This document shows, piece after piece, positions 1 to 7,238 of a stretch of DNA of 37,684 nt (the stretch's first letter is position 1; each line of letters begins with the position of its first letter). The notes beneath the pieces are model-generated. The model did no database searches and was not told where the DNA came from. It worked only from the letters and a program-made list of their open reading frames with translations. The position numbers and the translations under genes are program-made. Origin of the DNA: Streptomyces longispororuber (GTDB lineage: Bacteria; Actinomycetota; Actinomycetes; Streptomycetales; Streptomycetaceae); the NCBI RefSeq assembly GCF_024448165.1, contig NZ_JAMOLN010000093.1:1-37684 (forward strand), given 5' to 3'.

Positions 1-83
1 TGGCGCTCGTGCGGGAGGCCGGACCGGTCCGGGGCCGGCAGCAGCCGGGCGATCTCCTCGACGTCGGTGTCGTGCTCGGTCAT
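1..83 (-). CDS. Partial CDS downstream of the ECF sigma factor (N-terminus only)
   Basis: Only the first 27 complete codons lie in the window. They read MTEHDTDVEEIARLLPAPD followed by RSGLPHER, and the gene runs off the left edge. The start ATG (83-81) overlaps the TGA of the sigma factor as ATGA, so the two are almost certainly translated in a coupled way. In this position Streptomyces ECF loci usually carry an anti-sigma factor or a protein of the CU044_5270 type, whose N-terminus has a similar 'V-E-E-[IL]-A-R-L-L-P-A-P' stretch. I recall that resemblance rather than having tested it. Nothing catalytic is visible in the fragment. Confidence 0.6.
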   Translation of the reverse strand, partial: MTEHDTDVEEIARLLPAPDRSGLPHER

Positions 84-802
84 GCCGTCTCCTCCCGCAC
101 GGGCAGGGCCGCGATCGCGGTCCCACCGGTCATCTCTCCGTGAGCGGTGCGGGGTTCCGTCGGGCGCGCACCGCTGCCGCCGGGCGCCGCCGTTCCCGCA
201 ACCATCGCCCCCGGATTCGTCGCCCCCGCATCCGCAGCCCCCGCGTCCGCCGCCTCGCCGGCCAGCCGGGCGAGCTTCGCGCGGGCGCGCGACAGCCGCG
301 ACCGCACGGTGCCGACGGGGACGCCGAGCGCCTCCGCGGTCTGCTGGTAGTCGAGCCCCGACCACACGCACAGCGTCAGCACTTCCCGCTCGTGCCGTCC
401 GAGCCGGTCCAGCGCGCCCTGCACGGCCCGCAGCCGCCGGGCGTCGTCGAGGCGCGCGGCGACCTCGGGCGCGAAGTCCGCGACCACGGGCTGCTGCCGC
501 TGCCGGGCGAGGAACGCGTGGCGGCGGCGCAGCCCCCGCCGGACGTTCTCCGCCTTGTGCGTGGCGATTCCCAGCAGCCAGGGCAGCAGGGATCCCCCTT
601 CCTCATGCAGTCGTTCCCGCCCCCGCCAGGCCGCCAGGAAGGTCTCCGACATGACGTCCTCGGCCGTCGTCCGGTCGCCGGTCAGCCACAGGGCGTGCTG
701 GTGGACGGAGGCGGCGCACTGCTCGTACAGCTCGGCGAACGCCTCGCGCTCACCGGCGCGCACGCGCAGCCGCAGATCGTTCTCTGTGTCCCTCACAGTC
801 AC
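80..802 (-). CDS. ECF-type RNA polymerase sigma factor
   Basis: This is a 240-residue sigma-70 family protein that would direct RNA polymerase to a small alternative regulon. Region 2 spans about residues 16-85 and contains the -10-binding stretch 'AEDVMSETFLAAWRG'. Region 4 spans about 125-178 with the helix-turn-helix 'YQQTAEALGVPVGTVRSRLS'. No region 3 or SnoaL-like domain is present. The last 60 residues are low-complexity (DAGAADAGAT, Pro, Gly), an extension not expected to form part of either sigma domain. The GTG start (802-800) is preceded by GGAGAGG at good spacing. The stop overlaps the start of the next gene as ATGA, pointing to a sigma/partner operon. Its target promoters cannot be told from the sequence. 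Confidence 0.9.
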   Translation of the reverse strand: MTVRDTENDLRLRVRAGEREAFAELYEQCAASVHQHALWLTGDRTTAEDVMSETFLAAWRGRERLHEEGGSLLPWLLGIATHKAENVRRGLRRRHAFLARQRQQPVVADFAPEVAARLDDARRLRAVQGALDRLGRHEREVLTLCVWSGLDYQQTAEALGVPVGTVRSRLSRARAKLARLAGEAADAGAADAGATNPGAMVAGTAAPGGSGARPTEPRTAHGEMTGGTAIAALPVREETA

Positions 803-877
803 TACCTCTCCGCCGCCGCGGCGGAGTTCCTGTGACGTGCGCCATGGCCGTGGGCCGAACGGCTCGGCCCGTTGTCG

Positions 878-1708
878 CTACCCGTCGAGATTGGCGAGCA
901 GCCGCAGGTTGTCCTCGTCGGTGCCGCCCGGTTCGGCGGTCAGGGTGAGCAGCTCCTGGCCGGAGCCGTCGGGCAGTACGAAGCGCTCCTGGTGCAGGGT
1001 GATCTCGCCGATCATCGGGTGCCGGAAGCGCTTGGGCCCGTGGCTGCGCACGCCGACGTCGGCCGCGCCCCACAGTTCGCTGAACCGGCGGCTGCCGATG
1101 GACAGTTCACCGATGAGCGCGGCCAGCTCCGGGTCGCCGGCGAACTCGCCCGCCGCGTGCCGCAGGTGGGACACGGTGTCGGCCCTGCACGCGTCCAGGT
1201 CGACGTAGACGTGTCCGCGCCCGCCGTCCAGGAAGACCGCCCGGGCCAGGTTGCGCTCGGCCGCCGGCACCGTGTCCAGGTCGCCGTAGAGCAGACCGGC
1301 CGGCCGGTTGTACGCCACCACGTCCATCCGGTGGTTGAGGACCAGCGCGGGGAACGCGTCCAGGGCAGCGAGCACCTGGCGCAGCTGGGGCCGGATCTCG
1401 GTGGGGTAGTGGGACGGCGGCGGCCGGTGGTGGCGCAGCCGGGCCAGCCGGTGCAGATGGCCGCGCGCCGCGTCGTCGAGCCGCAGTGCCCGCGACAGCG
1501 CGTCGAGGACCTGCTCCGACGGCTGGGTGGCCCGCCCCTGTTCGAGCCGCGTGTAGTAGTCGACGCTCACCCCGGCCAGCTGCGCCAGCTCCTCGCGGCG
1601 CAGCCCGGACACCCGGCGGCGGGCGCCGACGGTGACGCCGACCGAGGCCGGCTCCACCCGCGCCCGGCGGGACTGCAGGAAAGCGCCGAGGTCACCGAGA
1701 TCGTCCAT
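878..1708 (-). CDS. XRE-family regulator with MmyB-like ligand-binding domain
   Basis: A 276-residue transcription regulator. Residues about 8-85 form an XRE helix-turn-helix (RRRVSGLRREELAQLAGVS, then YYTRLEQGR). The rest matches the MmyB-type ligand-binding fold, recognisable by 'VLNHRMDVVAYNRPAGLLYG', 'ERNLARAVFLD' and 'RHPMIGEITLHQERF'. In this family the C-terminal domain is PAS-like and has been found to bind fatty-acid type ligands, but the ligand here is unknown. An open frame continues further upstream, but the ATG at 1708 begins the family's usual N-terminus and is preceded by a G-run. The gene diverges from the NAD(P)H oxidoreductase at 1839, and such regulators commonly control the oxidoreductase next door. 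Confidence 0.92.
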   Translation of the reverse strand: MDDLGDLGAFLQSRRARVEPASVGVTVGARRRVSGLRREELAQLAGVSVDYYTRLEQGRATQPSEQVLDALSRALRLDDAARGHLHRLARLRHHRPPPSHYPTEIRPQLRQVLAALDAFPALVLNHRMDVVAYNRPAGLLYGDLDTVPAAERNLARAVFLDGGRGHVYVDLDACRADTVSHLRHAAGEFAGDPELAALIGELSIGSRRFSELWGAADVGVRSHGPKRFRHPMIGEITLHQERFVLPDGSGQELLTLTAEPGGTDEDNLRLLANLDG

Positions 1709-1774
1709 GCCCCCCAGTATGCGGACCGGCCGGCCGCGGCGGCACCGGCGAAGGGGGCCCTGCCAGACCCAGGA

Positions 1775-1787
1775 ACCGGGATCCGGT
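1775..1787. promoter_or_regulatory. Small dyad between the MmyB-type regulator and the oxidoreductase
   Basis: ACCGGGATCCGGT is a perfect dyad (5-nt arms, 3-nt centre) in the 130-bp divergent intergenic region. It is a candidate operator for the regulator at 878-1708. Short dyads arise by chance in GC-rich DNA, so the support is mainly positional. Confidence 0.3.
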
Positions 1788-1838
1788 GGACACCCCGGTC
1801 TCTGGTCCGGGCCGCGGCGCGGACCCAGGATCGGCGGC

Positions 1839-2585
1839 ATGAACGTACTCATCGTCCACGCGCACCCCGACCCGAACTCGCTGACCGGCTCCCTCAAGGA
1901 CGTCGCCGTGCGGACGCTGCGCGACCAGGGCCACGAGGTCGTGGTCAGCGACCTGTACGCCATGAAGTGGAAGTCGGAGGCCGACTACGGCGACTTCGAC
2001 GGCATCACGGGACCGGACTTCATGCGCGCCTCCGGCGCGGCGTACACCTCCGACCGGCTCGGCGCGGACATCCGTGCCGAGCAGCGCAAGCTCAGGGACG
2101 CCGACCTGGTGATCCTGCACTATCCGCTCTGGTGGTTCACGATGCCCGCGATCCTGAAGGGCTGGATCGACCGGGTGTTCACCTTCGACTTCGCCTACGG
2201 GCCCGGGGTGCCGCGCTACGGCGCCGGGCCGTTCGCCGGGAAGCGCGCCATGGTGGTCACCACCACGGGCGGCCGGGGCAGCAACTACACCGGGCGCGGG
2301 GTGAACGGGTCCATCGAGGACCTGCTGTTCCCCCTCAACCACGGCGTGCTGTGGTTCACCGGGTTCGACGTGCTGGAGCCGTTCGTCGCCCACCGGGCCG
2401 TCGACCTGACCGGGGAGCGCTTCGCCGAACTGGCCGACGCCTACCGGGACCGCCTCACCGGCCTCGCCACGGCCGAGCCGATCCCGTACCGGCCGGAGCG
2501 CGGCGGCGACTACGACGACACGCTGCAGCTGAAGCCGGGTCACGGGACCGACGCCGCCCCGGGGTTCGGACTGCACACCCGGTGA
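1839..2585 (+). CDS. NAD(P)H:quinone oxidoreductase-like flavoprotein (flavodoxin-like fold)
   Basis: The 248-residue product belongs to the NQO1/MdaB-type flavodoxin-fold family, which reduces quinones or related electrophiles by two electrons using FAD or FMN and NAD(P)H. Evidence is the N-terminal 'NVLIVHAHPDPNSLTGSL' phosphate-binding segment, 'HYPLWWFTMPAILKGWIDRVF' written across residues 94-114 (the hallmark P-L-W-W-F), and 'VTTTGGRGSNY' at about 140-150. ATG 1839 begins the fold, whereas the longer open frame upstream runs through the divergent promoter region and has no family similarity. AGGA lies 9 nt before the ATG. It is divergent from a MmyB-type regulator, a common regulator/oxidoreductase pairing. 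A dehydrogenase relic follows its stop in the same frame. Confidence 0.9.
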   Translation: MNVLIVHAHPDPNSLTGSLKDVAVRTLRDQGHEVVVSDLYAMKWKSEADYGDFDGITGPDFMRASGAAYTSDRLGADIRAEQRKLRDADLVILHYPLWWFTMPAILKGWIDRVFTFDFAYGPGVPRYGAGPFAGKRAMVVTTTGGRGSNYTGRGVNGSIEDLLFPLNHGVLWFTGFDVLEPFVAHRAVDLTGERFAELADAYRDRLTGLATAEPIPYRPERGGDYDDTLQLKPGHGTDAAPGFGLHTR

Positions 2586-2594
2586 CGCCGGGAA

Positions 2595-2650
2595 CGCGCG
2601 GGTAAGCGGGCGCTGGTCACGGGCGGCACCCGTGGAATCGGGGCGGCCGA
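2595..2650 (+). pseudogene. Relic of a short-chain dehydrogenase/reductase N-terminus
   Basis: Reading from 2601 gives GKRALVTGGTRGIGAA, which is the start of an SDR protein including the TGxxxGIG cofactor-binding motif. After this the frame loses all similarity (DAPATWPG...) and ends inside the dyad at 2675-2702. No start codon with ribosome-binding site precedes it. It begins six codons after the oxidoreductase stop and in the same frame. The match is short, but the spacing of TGG-TRG-IG after a 'GKRALV' beta strand is hard to get by chance. I read it as the left-over 5' end of a deleted SDR gene that once followed the oxidoreductase. Confidence 0.65.
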
Positions 2651-2674
2651 CGCGCCCGCCACGTGGCCTGGAAC

Positions 2675-2702
2675 ACTTTTGCAAGCAGTTGCTTGCAAAA
2701 GT
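2675..2702. promoter_or_regulatory. Perfect 28-bp inverted repeat upstream of the small XRE gene
   Basis: Arms ACTTTTGCAAGC and GCTTGCAAAAGT are perfect 12-nt reverse complements around a 4-nt centre (AGTT). The element is AT-rich against a background of over 70% GC, ends 26 bp before the ATG at 2729, and lies where a promoter should be. It looks like an operator bound by a dimeric or tetrameric regulator, probably the XRE protein itself. An RNA hairpin is the other reading, but no T-tract follows. Confidence 0.7.
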
Positions 2703-2728
2703 TAGCGCGGGTGCGGCACCATCGGTAC

Positions 2729-3136
2729 ATGGCATCGCTCAACGTCGGAAGCCTCGGCGAGTACCTGCGCGAGCAGCGTCGCACCGCGCAGCTGTCGCTT
2801 CGGCAGCTCGCCGACGCGGCCGGGGTGTCCAATCCGTATCTGAGCCAGATCGAGCGCGGGCTGCGCAAGCCGAGCGCGGAGGTGCTGCAGCAGGTCGCCA
2901 AGGCGCTGCGGATCTCCGCCGAGACGCTGTACGTGCGCGCCGGGATCCTCGACGCGGAGCGGGAGCGGGACGAGGTGGAGACCCGTGCGGTGATCCTCGC
3001 CGACCCCTCGCTCAACGAGCGCCAGAAGCAAGTCCTGTTGCAGATCTACGAGTCCTTCCGCAAGGAGAACGGGACCGGGACCGACAAGACAGCCGAAGAG
3101 GCCGGTGGCGATGCCGAGCCCTCAAGCAGCAGTTGA
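2729..3136 (+). CDS. Small XRE-family DNA-binding protein
   Basis: A 135-residue protein with one XRE helix-turn-helix at about residues 7-68: 'LGEYLREQRRTAQLSLRQLA', 'GVSNPYLSQIERGLRKPSAE' and 'LRISAETLYVRAG'. The remaining half is charged and helical and ends in a Ser-rich tail; no ligand-binding domain is visible. The open frame extends upstream through the dyad, but ATG 2729 starts the usual N-terminus. No clear Shine-Dalgarno precedes it. The HbhA-like gene starts 22 bp after its stop, so the two probably share a transcript. The gene order XRE / Ala-Lys-rich protein / DUF2516 is, as I recall, conserved in Streptomyces, where its role is poorly defined. Confidence 0.92.
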   Translation: MASLNVGSLGEYLREQRRTAQLSLRQLADAAGVSNPYLSQIERGLRKPSAEVLQQVAKALRISAETLYVRAGILDAERERDEVETRAVILADPSLNERQKQVLLQIYESFRKENGTGTDKTAEEAGGDAEPSSSS

Positions 3137-3158
3137 TGTGATCCGGGAGGACCACGCC

Positions 3159-3761
3159 ATGGCCATCAAGGACGACCTGCGCAAGACCCTCAGCGACCCG
3201 ACCCCGCTCTACTTCGCCGCCGGCACCGCCGAGTTGGCGTTCCAGCAGGCCAAGAAGGTGCCGGGGCTCGTCGAGCAGCTGCGGGCCGAGGCGCCCGCGC
3301 GCTTCGAGGCCGTACGCGACACCGACCCCAAGGACGTCCAGGAGAAGGCGACCGCCCGCGCGAAGGAGGCCCAGGCCACCATCGCGGCGAAGGTGAACGA
3401 GTTCGTCGCCGTCCTCGACTCCGACCTGAAGAAGTTCGGCGAGACCGCCCAGGACCTCGCGCTGCGCGGCGTCGGCCTGGCCGCCGAGGCCGCCGTGAAG
3501 GCGCGCGAGACCTACGAGAAGGTCGCCGAGCACGGCGAGGAGGCCGTGAAGCACTGGCGCGGCGAGGCCGCCGAGGAGATCACCGAGATCGCCGTGGCCG
3601 TCGAGCCGGAGCCGCAGGACAAGGGCGCTGAGGGCGCGGAGGGCACTGAGGCCGCCGCCGAGAAGTCCGCGCCCGCGAAGAAGGCCGCCGCCAAGAAGCC
3701 CGCCGCCAAGAAGACGACGGCGAAGAAGACGAGCCCCGGCTCCACGCCGCCCGCCAAGTAG
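3159..3761 (+). CDS. HbhA-like Ala/Lys-rich coiled-coil protein
   Basis: The 200-residue product is helical and rich in Ala, Lys and Glu. Residues 1-150 look like a continuous coiled coil ('VNEFVAVLDSDLKKFGETAQ', 'AARARETYEKVAEHG'-type heptads). Residues about 175-200 form a Lys/Ala/Pro/Thr tail with repeated KKAAAKKPAAKK units, similar to the heparin-binding tail of mycobacterial HbhA and to histone-H1-like tails. Such a tail binds polyanions: glycosaminoglycan or acidic wall polymers if outside, DNA if inside. There is no signal peptide. ATG 3159 is preceded by GGGAGG at 8 nt. It follows the XRE gene by 22 bp and ends at a hairpin (3784-3816). Its role in a non-pathogenic actinomycete is unknown. 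Confidence 0.85.
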   Translation: MAIKDDLRKTLSDPTPLYFAAGTAELAFQQAKKVPGLVEQLRAEAPARFEAVRDTDPKDVQEKATARAKEAQATIAAKVNEFVAVLDSDLKKFGETAQDLALRGVGLAAEAAVKARETYEKVAEHGEEAVKHWRGEAAEEITEIAVAVEPEPQDKGAEGAEGTEAAAEKSAPAKKAAAKKPAAKKTTAKKTSPGSTPPAK

Positions 3762-3783
3762 TCGGGGCGGAGACGGTGCGATG

Positions 3784-3816
3784 ACGAGCCGGGCACTTGT
3801 AGAGTGTCCGGCTCGT
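3784..3816 (+). terminator. Hairpin after the HbhA-like gene
   Basis: Fourteen-nt arms (ACGAGCCGGGCACT / AGTGTCCGGCTCGT, one G-U pair) enclose a 5-nt loop. It begins 22 bp after the stop of the HbhA-like gene and separates it from the DUF2516 gene. No long T-run follows, as is usual in Streptomyces. Confidence 0.7.
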
Positions 3817-3896
3817 TGGGCGGGTACGGTGACCGCAGTCCGTCCGGCCGGTCCGGGCCGTTAGGGAAAGTCGATTCTGGTGGTGGCGTTGTGCTG

Positions 3897-4229
3897 ATGC
3901 AGGGGTTCGCCAATCTCATGTGGCTGCTGAGCATGGCGTTGATCGTCTTCAGCGGCTTCGCCTTCATCGACGCGGCGATCCGCCGCGAGGACGCCTACCG
4001 CGCGGCCGACAAGAAGACCAAGCCGTTCTGGCTGATCATCCTCGGCATCGCCTTCGTCGTGAACCTGCTGTTCCCGATCCTGTCGTTCCTGCCGATCATC
4101 GGGCTCGTCGCGACCATCGTGTACATGGTGGACGTGCGGCCCGCCGTCCGGCAGATCACCGGCGGCGGGGGCCGCAGGGGCGGTTCCAGCAGCGACGGCC
4201 CGTACGGGCCGTACAACGGCGGGCGCTGA
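3897..4229 (+). CDS. DUF2516 family membrane protein
   Basis: A 110-residue integral membrane protein. Two or three hydrophobic segments are visible: residues about 3-22 ('FANLMWLLSMALIVFSGFAF'), and about 45-85, a long stretch that can be split into two helices ('WLIILGIAFVVNLLFPIL' and 'LPIIGLVATIVYMVDV'). The tail is Gly/Arg/Ser/Tyr-rich (GGGGRRGGSSSDGPYGPYNG). The loop 'DAAIRREDAYRAADKKTKPF' is the most conserved-looking part of the family as I remember it. The ATG at 3897 is chosen; an in-frame GTG two codons earlier (3891) is equally possible because neither has a strong Shine-Dalgarno. Function is unknown. It converges on the phosphatase gene. Confidence 0.85.
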   Translation: MQGFANLMWLLSMALIVFSGFAFIDAAIRREDAYRAADKKTKPFWLIILGIAFVVNLLFPILSFLPIIGLVATIVYMVDVRPAVRQITGGGGRRGGSSSDGPYGPYNGGR

Positions 4230-4262
4230 CCCGGCCCCGACCCGGTCCCCTCCCCGGCCGCC

Positions 4263-5717
4263 TCAGCGGTCCGGGGTGCGGTCCACGTGGCGGTCCAGGA
4301 GCAGGACCGCGACGTCGTCCGTCAGATCGCCGCCGTTCAGGTCGCGGACCTCGTTCATGGCCGCCTCCAGGAGTTCCTCGCCGCCCAGCCCCTGGTCGCG
4401 CTGGCGGCGGATCAGCTCCACCATGCCCTCCTGGCCGAGGCGCTGATTGCCCTGGCCGATCCGGCCCTCGATCAGGCCGTCCGTGTAGAGCATCAGGCTC
4501 CACGACGCGCCCAACTCCACCTGCATCCGCGGCCATCGGGCCCGCGGCAGCAGTCCGAGGGCCGGCCCGCTGTTCTCGTACGGGAGCAGCGTCGCGGCCC
4601 GGCCGGGGCTGGTGATCAGCGGGGACGGGTGGCCCGCCAGGCACAGGCCCGCGCGCCGGCCGTCCGGCGAGATGTCCACCGTGCACAGCGTCGCGAAGAT
4701 CTCGTCGTCGGACCGCTCGTGCTCCAGGACCTGCTGGAGCGTGCTGAGCAGCTCGTCGCCGCACAGCCCCGCGAACGTCAACGCACGCCAGGCGATGCGC
4801 AGTTGCACCCCGAGCGCCGCGGCGTCGGGGCCGTGCCCGCAGACGTCGCCGATCATCGCGTGGACCGTGCCGTCGGGCGTGCGCACCGTGTCGTAGAAGT
4901 CGCCGCCGAGCAGGGCCCGGGAGCGGCCGGGACGGTAGCTCGCCGCGAAGCGCAGCGGGGAACCGTCGAGCAGCGGCGTCGGCAGCAGGCCGCGCTCCAG
5001 GCGGACGTTCTCCTGGGCGCGGATGCGGGACTCGGTCAGCTTGCGCTGGGCCACGTCGGCGCGCTTGCGCTCCACGGCGTAGCGGACGGCGCGGCCGAGC
5101 AGGCGCGCGTCCAGCTCGTCCCGGAGCAGGTAGTCCTGGGCGCCCACGCGCACCGCCTCGGCGCCGCGCTCGGCGTCGCCTGACGTGGTCAGGGCCAGGA
5201 CGGCGTGCCGGGGCGCGAGCCGCAGCACGTGCCGGAGGGTCTCCAGCTCGTCCTCGTCGGCCTTGGCGCGGGGCAGCGCGAGGTCCAGCAGGATGCAGTT
5301 GACGTCGTCGGTGAGCAGCCGCTCGGCCTCGGTGAGGTTGCGGGCGGTGCGCACGCGGACGGGCTTGCCGGCAGCGTCGGGCATCTCCGGGACGCTGAGG
5401 GACCCGGCCGGGTCGTCCTCGATCACCAGGAGCGTCAGGCCGGTGGCCGGGCCGGCGGTGCCGCTGCCGTCCTGGCCGTCGTGCCGGCCGTCGTGCCGGT
5501 CGTCGTGGTGCTCGTCGCTGGTGCCGGCGCTGTCCGTCGTGTCGGTCCTGCCCGTCCTGTCGAAGTGGTCGGTGCGGTCGGTGGTCCCGGTCGTGTCGTG
5601 GGCTGTCTTCTGCCTGGGCAGACCGGCCGACTGTGGAGTCGCTGGCGTCGGCGCAGCGTGAGCCTGACCACCTTCCACGGCCGGGATCGCTCTCTGCCGC
5701 GGTACGGGTACGGGCAT
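4263..5717 (-). CDS. Response-regulator receiver / PP2C (SpoIIE-type) phosphatase
   Basis: A 484-residue, RsbU-like signalling protein. Residues 1-90 are a disordered Thr/Asp/His-rich leader with RHDG and DRT repeats. Residues about 93-215 form a receiver with acidic D101/D102 ('VIEDD') and the phospho-acceptor D145 in 'ILLDLALP'. A coiled linker follows, then a PP2C phosphatase at about 255-478 with metal-binding GGDFYD (271-276) and GDVCGHG (290-296), ending 'DLTDDVAVLLL'. It is expected to dephosphorylate an anti-anti-sigma factor in a partner-switching pathway when its receiver is modified. ATG 5717 follows GGAAGGA. No cognate kinase, anti-sigma or STAS protein lies nearby, so the input comes from elsewhere. 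Confidence 0.92.
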   Translation of the reverse strand: MPVPVPRQRAIPAVEGGQAHAAPTPATPQSAGLPRQKTAHDTTGTTDRTDHFDRTGRTDTTDSAGTSDEHHDDRHDGRHDGQDGSGTAGPATGLTLLVIEDDPAGSLSVPEMPDAAGKPVRVRTARNLTEAERLLTDDVNCILLDLALPRAKADEDELETLRHVLRLAPRHAVLALTTSGDAERGAEAVRVGAQDYLLRDELDARLLGRAVRYAVERKRADVAQRKLTESRIRAQENVRLERGLLPTPLLDGSPLRFAASYRPGRSRALLGGDFYDTVRTPDGTVHAMIGDVCGHGPDAAALGVQLRIAWRALTFAGLCGDELLSTLQQVLEHERSDDEIFATLCTVDISPDGRRAGLCLAGHPSPLITSPGRAATLLPYENSGPALGLLPRARWPRMQVELGASWSLMLYTDGLIEGRIGQGNQRLGQEGMVELIRRQRDQGLGGEELLEAAMNEVRDLNGGDLTDDVAVLLLDRHVDRTPDR

Positions 5718-5989
5718 CGCTTGGGTTTCCTTCCCTCCCCCCGAGGGCGCGGTGGGACGAAGGTCCTCGAACCACCGACGGGGACCTTAGCGGTACCCGA
5801 GGCTCGAACGGAATGGCGAGCGGCAAACCGCCAGTGTCATATGCCGCAACCGGTACCGGAATTGGGCAGGTTGCGGGCGTCGGCGGGCTTCGGCGGGATG
5901 ACGAACATCACGCCGGGGCGCCGGAACCGCAGCCGGCCGGGTGCGCCCCGTCACGTGGTGCAGGTCACCGCGGCGGACCCGCCGCCGGC

Positions 5990-7081
5990 TCACGCGTCGG
6001 GCCGGACCACTCCGAGGATCGCCATGGAACCGGCACCCGCGACGGTCACGGACCGCCCCGGCCGCGGGGCGTGGATGATCGCGCCGTCCCCGATGTACAT
6101 CCCGACATGGGAGGCGTCGTCGTGGTAAATGATCAGGTCGCCGGGGCGCATGTCCTTGATGTCGATGCGCTTGAGCCGCTTCCACTGCTCCTGCGACGTA
6201 CGCGGGATCGGCTGTCCGGCCGCCGCCCACGCCTGTGAGGTGAGCCCCGAGCAGTCGTAGGACTTCGGTCCCTCGGCGCCCCACACGTACGGCTTGCCTA
6301 TCTGGGCCGTGGCGAACTGGACGGCCGCCTTGCCGGCCTTCGTCGCCCTGCCGTTGATCTCCTTGAGGACGCCCGAGGAGAGCCAGGCCGTCTGCGCCTT
6401 CTGCTCGGCCTCCTCCTCCAGCTTGCGCAGCCGCTCGCGCTCTTCCTTCTCCAGCCGGCTCTCGATCTTCTGCGCGGCCTTGATCTGCTTCTCGATCTTC
6501 TTCTGCGCGGCGGCCTTCTTCTTGCGGCCCTCCTCCAGCTCCTTCCACTTGGCGGAGGCGTCCGCCGCGTAGTCGGCGAGGTCCTTCTGGGTCCTGGTCA
6601 GCTGGGACACGAGGTTCTTCGTGGCCTGCTGGCCCTGGTAGGCCCGGCCCGCGTTGTCGAGGAACTGCTGGGGGTCGCCGGAGAGCATGAACTGGGCCTC
6701 GCGCGGGATGCCGCCGGTGCGGTACTGCTCGCGGGCCGCCGCGCCCGCGTTCTTCTGCAGGCGCTCCAGGCGCTGCTGGCCCGCGGCGATCTTCTGCGCG
6801 AGGTGCACGATCTCGACGGACTGCTTGTCGGCCTTCTCCTCCGCCGCGTTGTACGCGTCCGTGGCGACCGCCGCGTCGTGGTACAGCGCGTCGATCTTCG
6901 CGCGGACGGCCTCAAGGTCCTTGGTGCCGCCGGGCGTTGCCGGCGTCCCGGACGTCCCGGACGCCCCAGAGGGGGAGGGCGGGGGAGTCGGTGCCGCGTA
7001 CGCCGCACCCGGCGCCGTCAGGACGGTCAGGGCGCAGACCAGCGCCACGGCCGCCATCGTCGTCGTGCTCCGCTTGCTCAT
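5990..7081 (-). CDS. Secreted NlpC/P60 peptidoglycan endopeptidase
   Basis: The 363-residue precursor has a signal peptide (residues 1-29, cleavage near 'GAAYA'), a short Pro/Ser linker, a long coiled coil (about 55-235, Lys/Glu/Arg heptads) and a C-terminal NlpC/P60 domain (about 245-363). The catalytic Cys277 lies in 'YDCSGL', His325 in 'ASHVG' and the third polar residue is probably His337 in 'IIHAPRPG'. This is the RipA/CwlO-like layout, in which the coiled coil controls or localises a hydrolase that cuts stem-peptide cross-links. The ATG at 7081 is preferred over a start ten codons upstream because it begins the Arg/Lys n-region and follows GGCGGAG. I looked for a c-di-AMP (ydaO-type) riboswitch in 7082-7238 and could not recognise one. 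Confidence 0.92.
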   Translation of the reverse strand: MSKRSTTTMAAVALVCALTVLTAPGAAYAAPTPPPSPSGASGTSGTPATPGGTKDLEAVRAKIDALYHDAAVATDAYNAAEEKADKQSVEIVHLAQKIAAGQQRLERLQKNAGAAAREQYRTGGIPREAQFMLSGDPQQFLDNAGRAYQGQQATKNLVSQLTRTQKDLADYAADASAKWKELEEGRKKKAAAQKKIEKQIKAAQKIESRLEKEERERLRKLEEEAEQKAQTAWLSSGVLKEINGRATKAGKAAVQFATAQIGKPYVWGAEGPKSYDCSGLTSQAWAAAGQPIPRTSQEQWKRLKRIDIKDMRPGDLIIYHDDASHVGMYIGDGAIIHAPRPGRSVTVAGAGSMAILGVVRPDA

Positions 7082-7238
7082 CCGCTCCGCCCCCACAGCC
7101 GAGACAACCAAGGACCCGAATCTGATTTACCGTCAGTAACTTGCGTGCGCTCCGGGGATGGTGCCACGAGCGCGCCAAATACGACAGACCCCGCACGGTG
7201 TGACGAACGGAGCGCGGAGATCGTTCCCGCGGATTCGC

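Noticed and set aside
3840..4240. N-terminal extension of the DUF2516 protein from 3804
   Set aside because: The extension is Gly/Ser/Arg-rich, overlaps the preceding hairpin and is not part of the family; the start at 3897 (or 3891) is better.
7082..7238. Possible c-di-AMP riboswitch upstream of the NlpC/P60 gene
   Set aside because: Streptomyces hydrolases often carry one, but I could not find the conserved core segments in this 157-bp leader.
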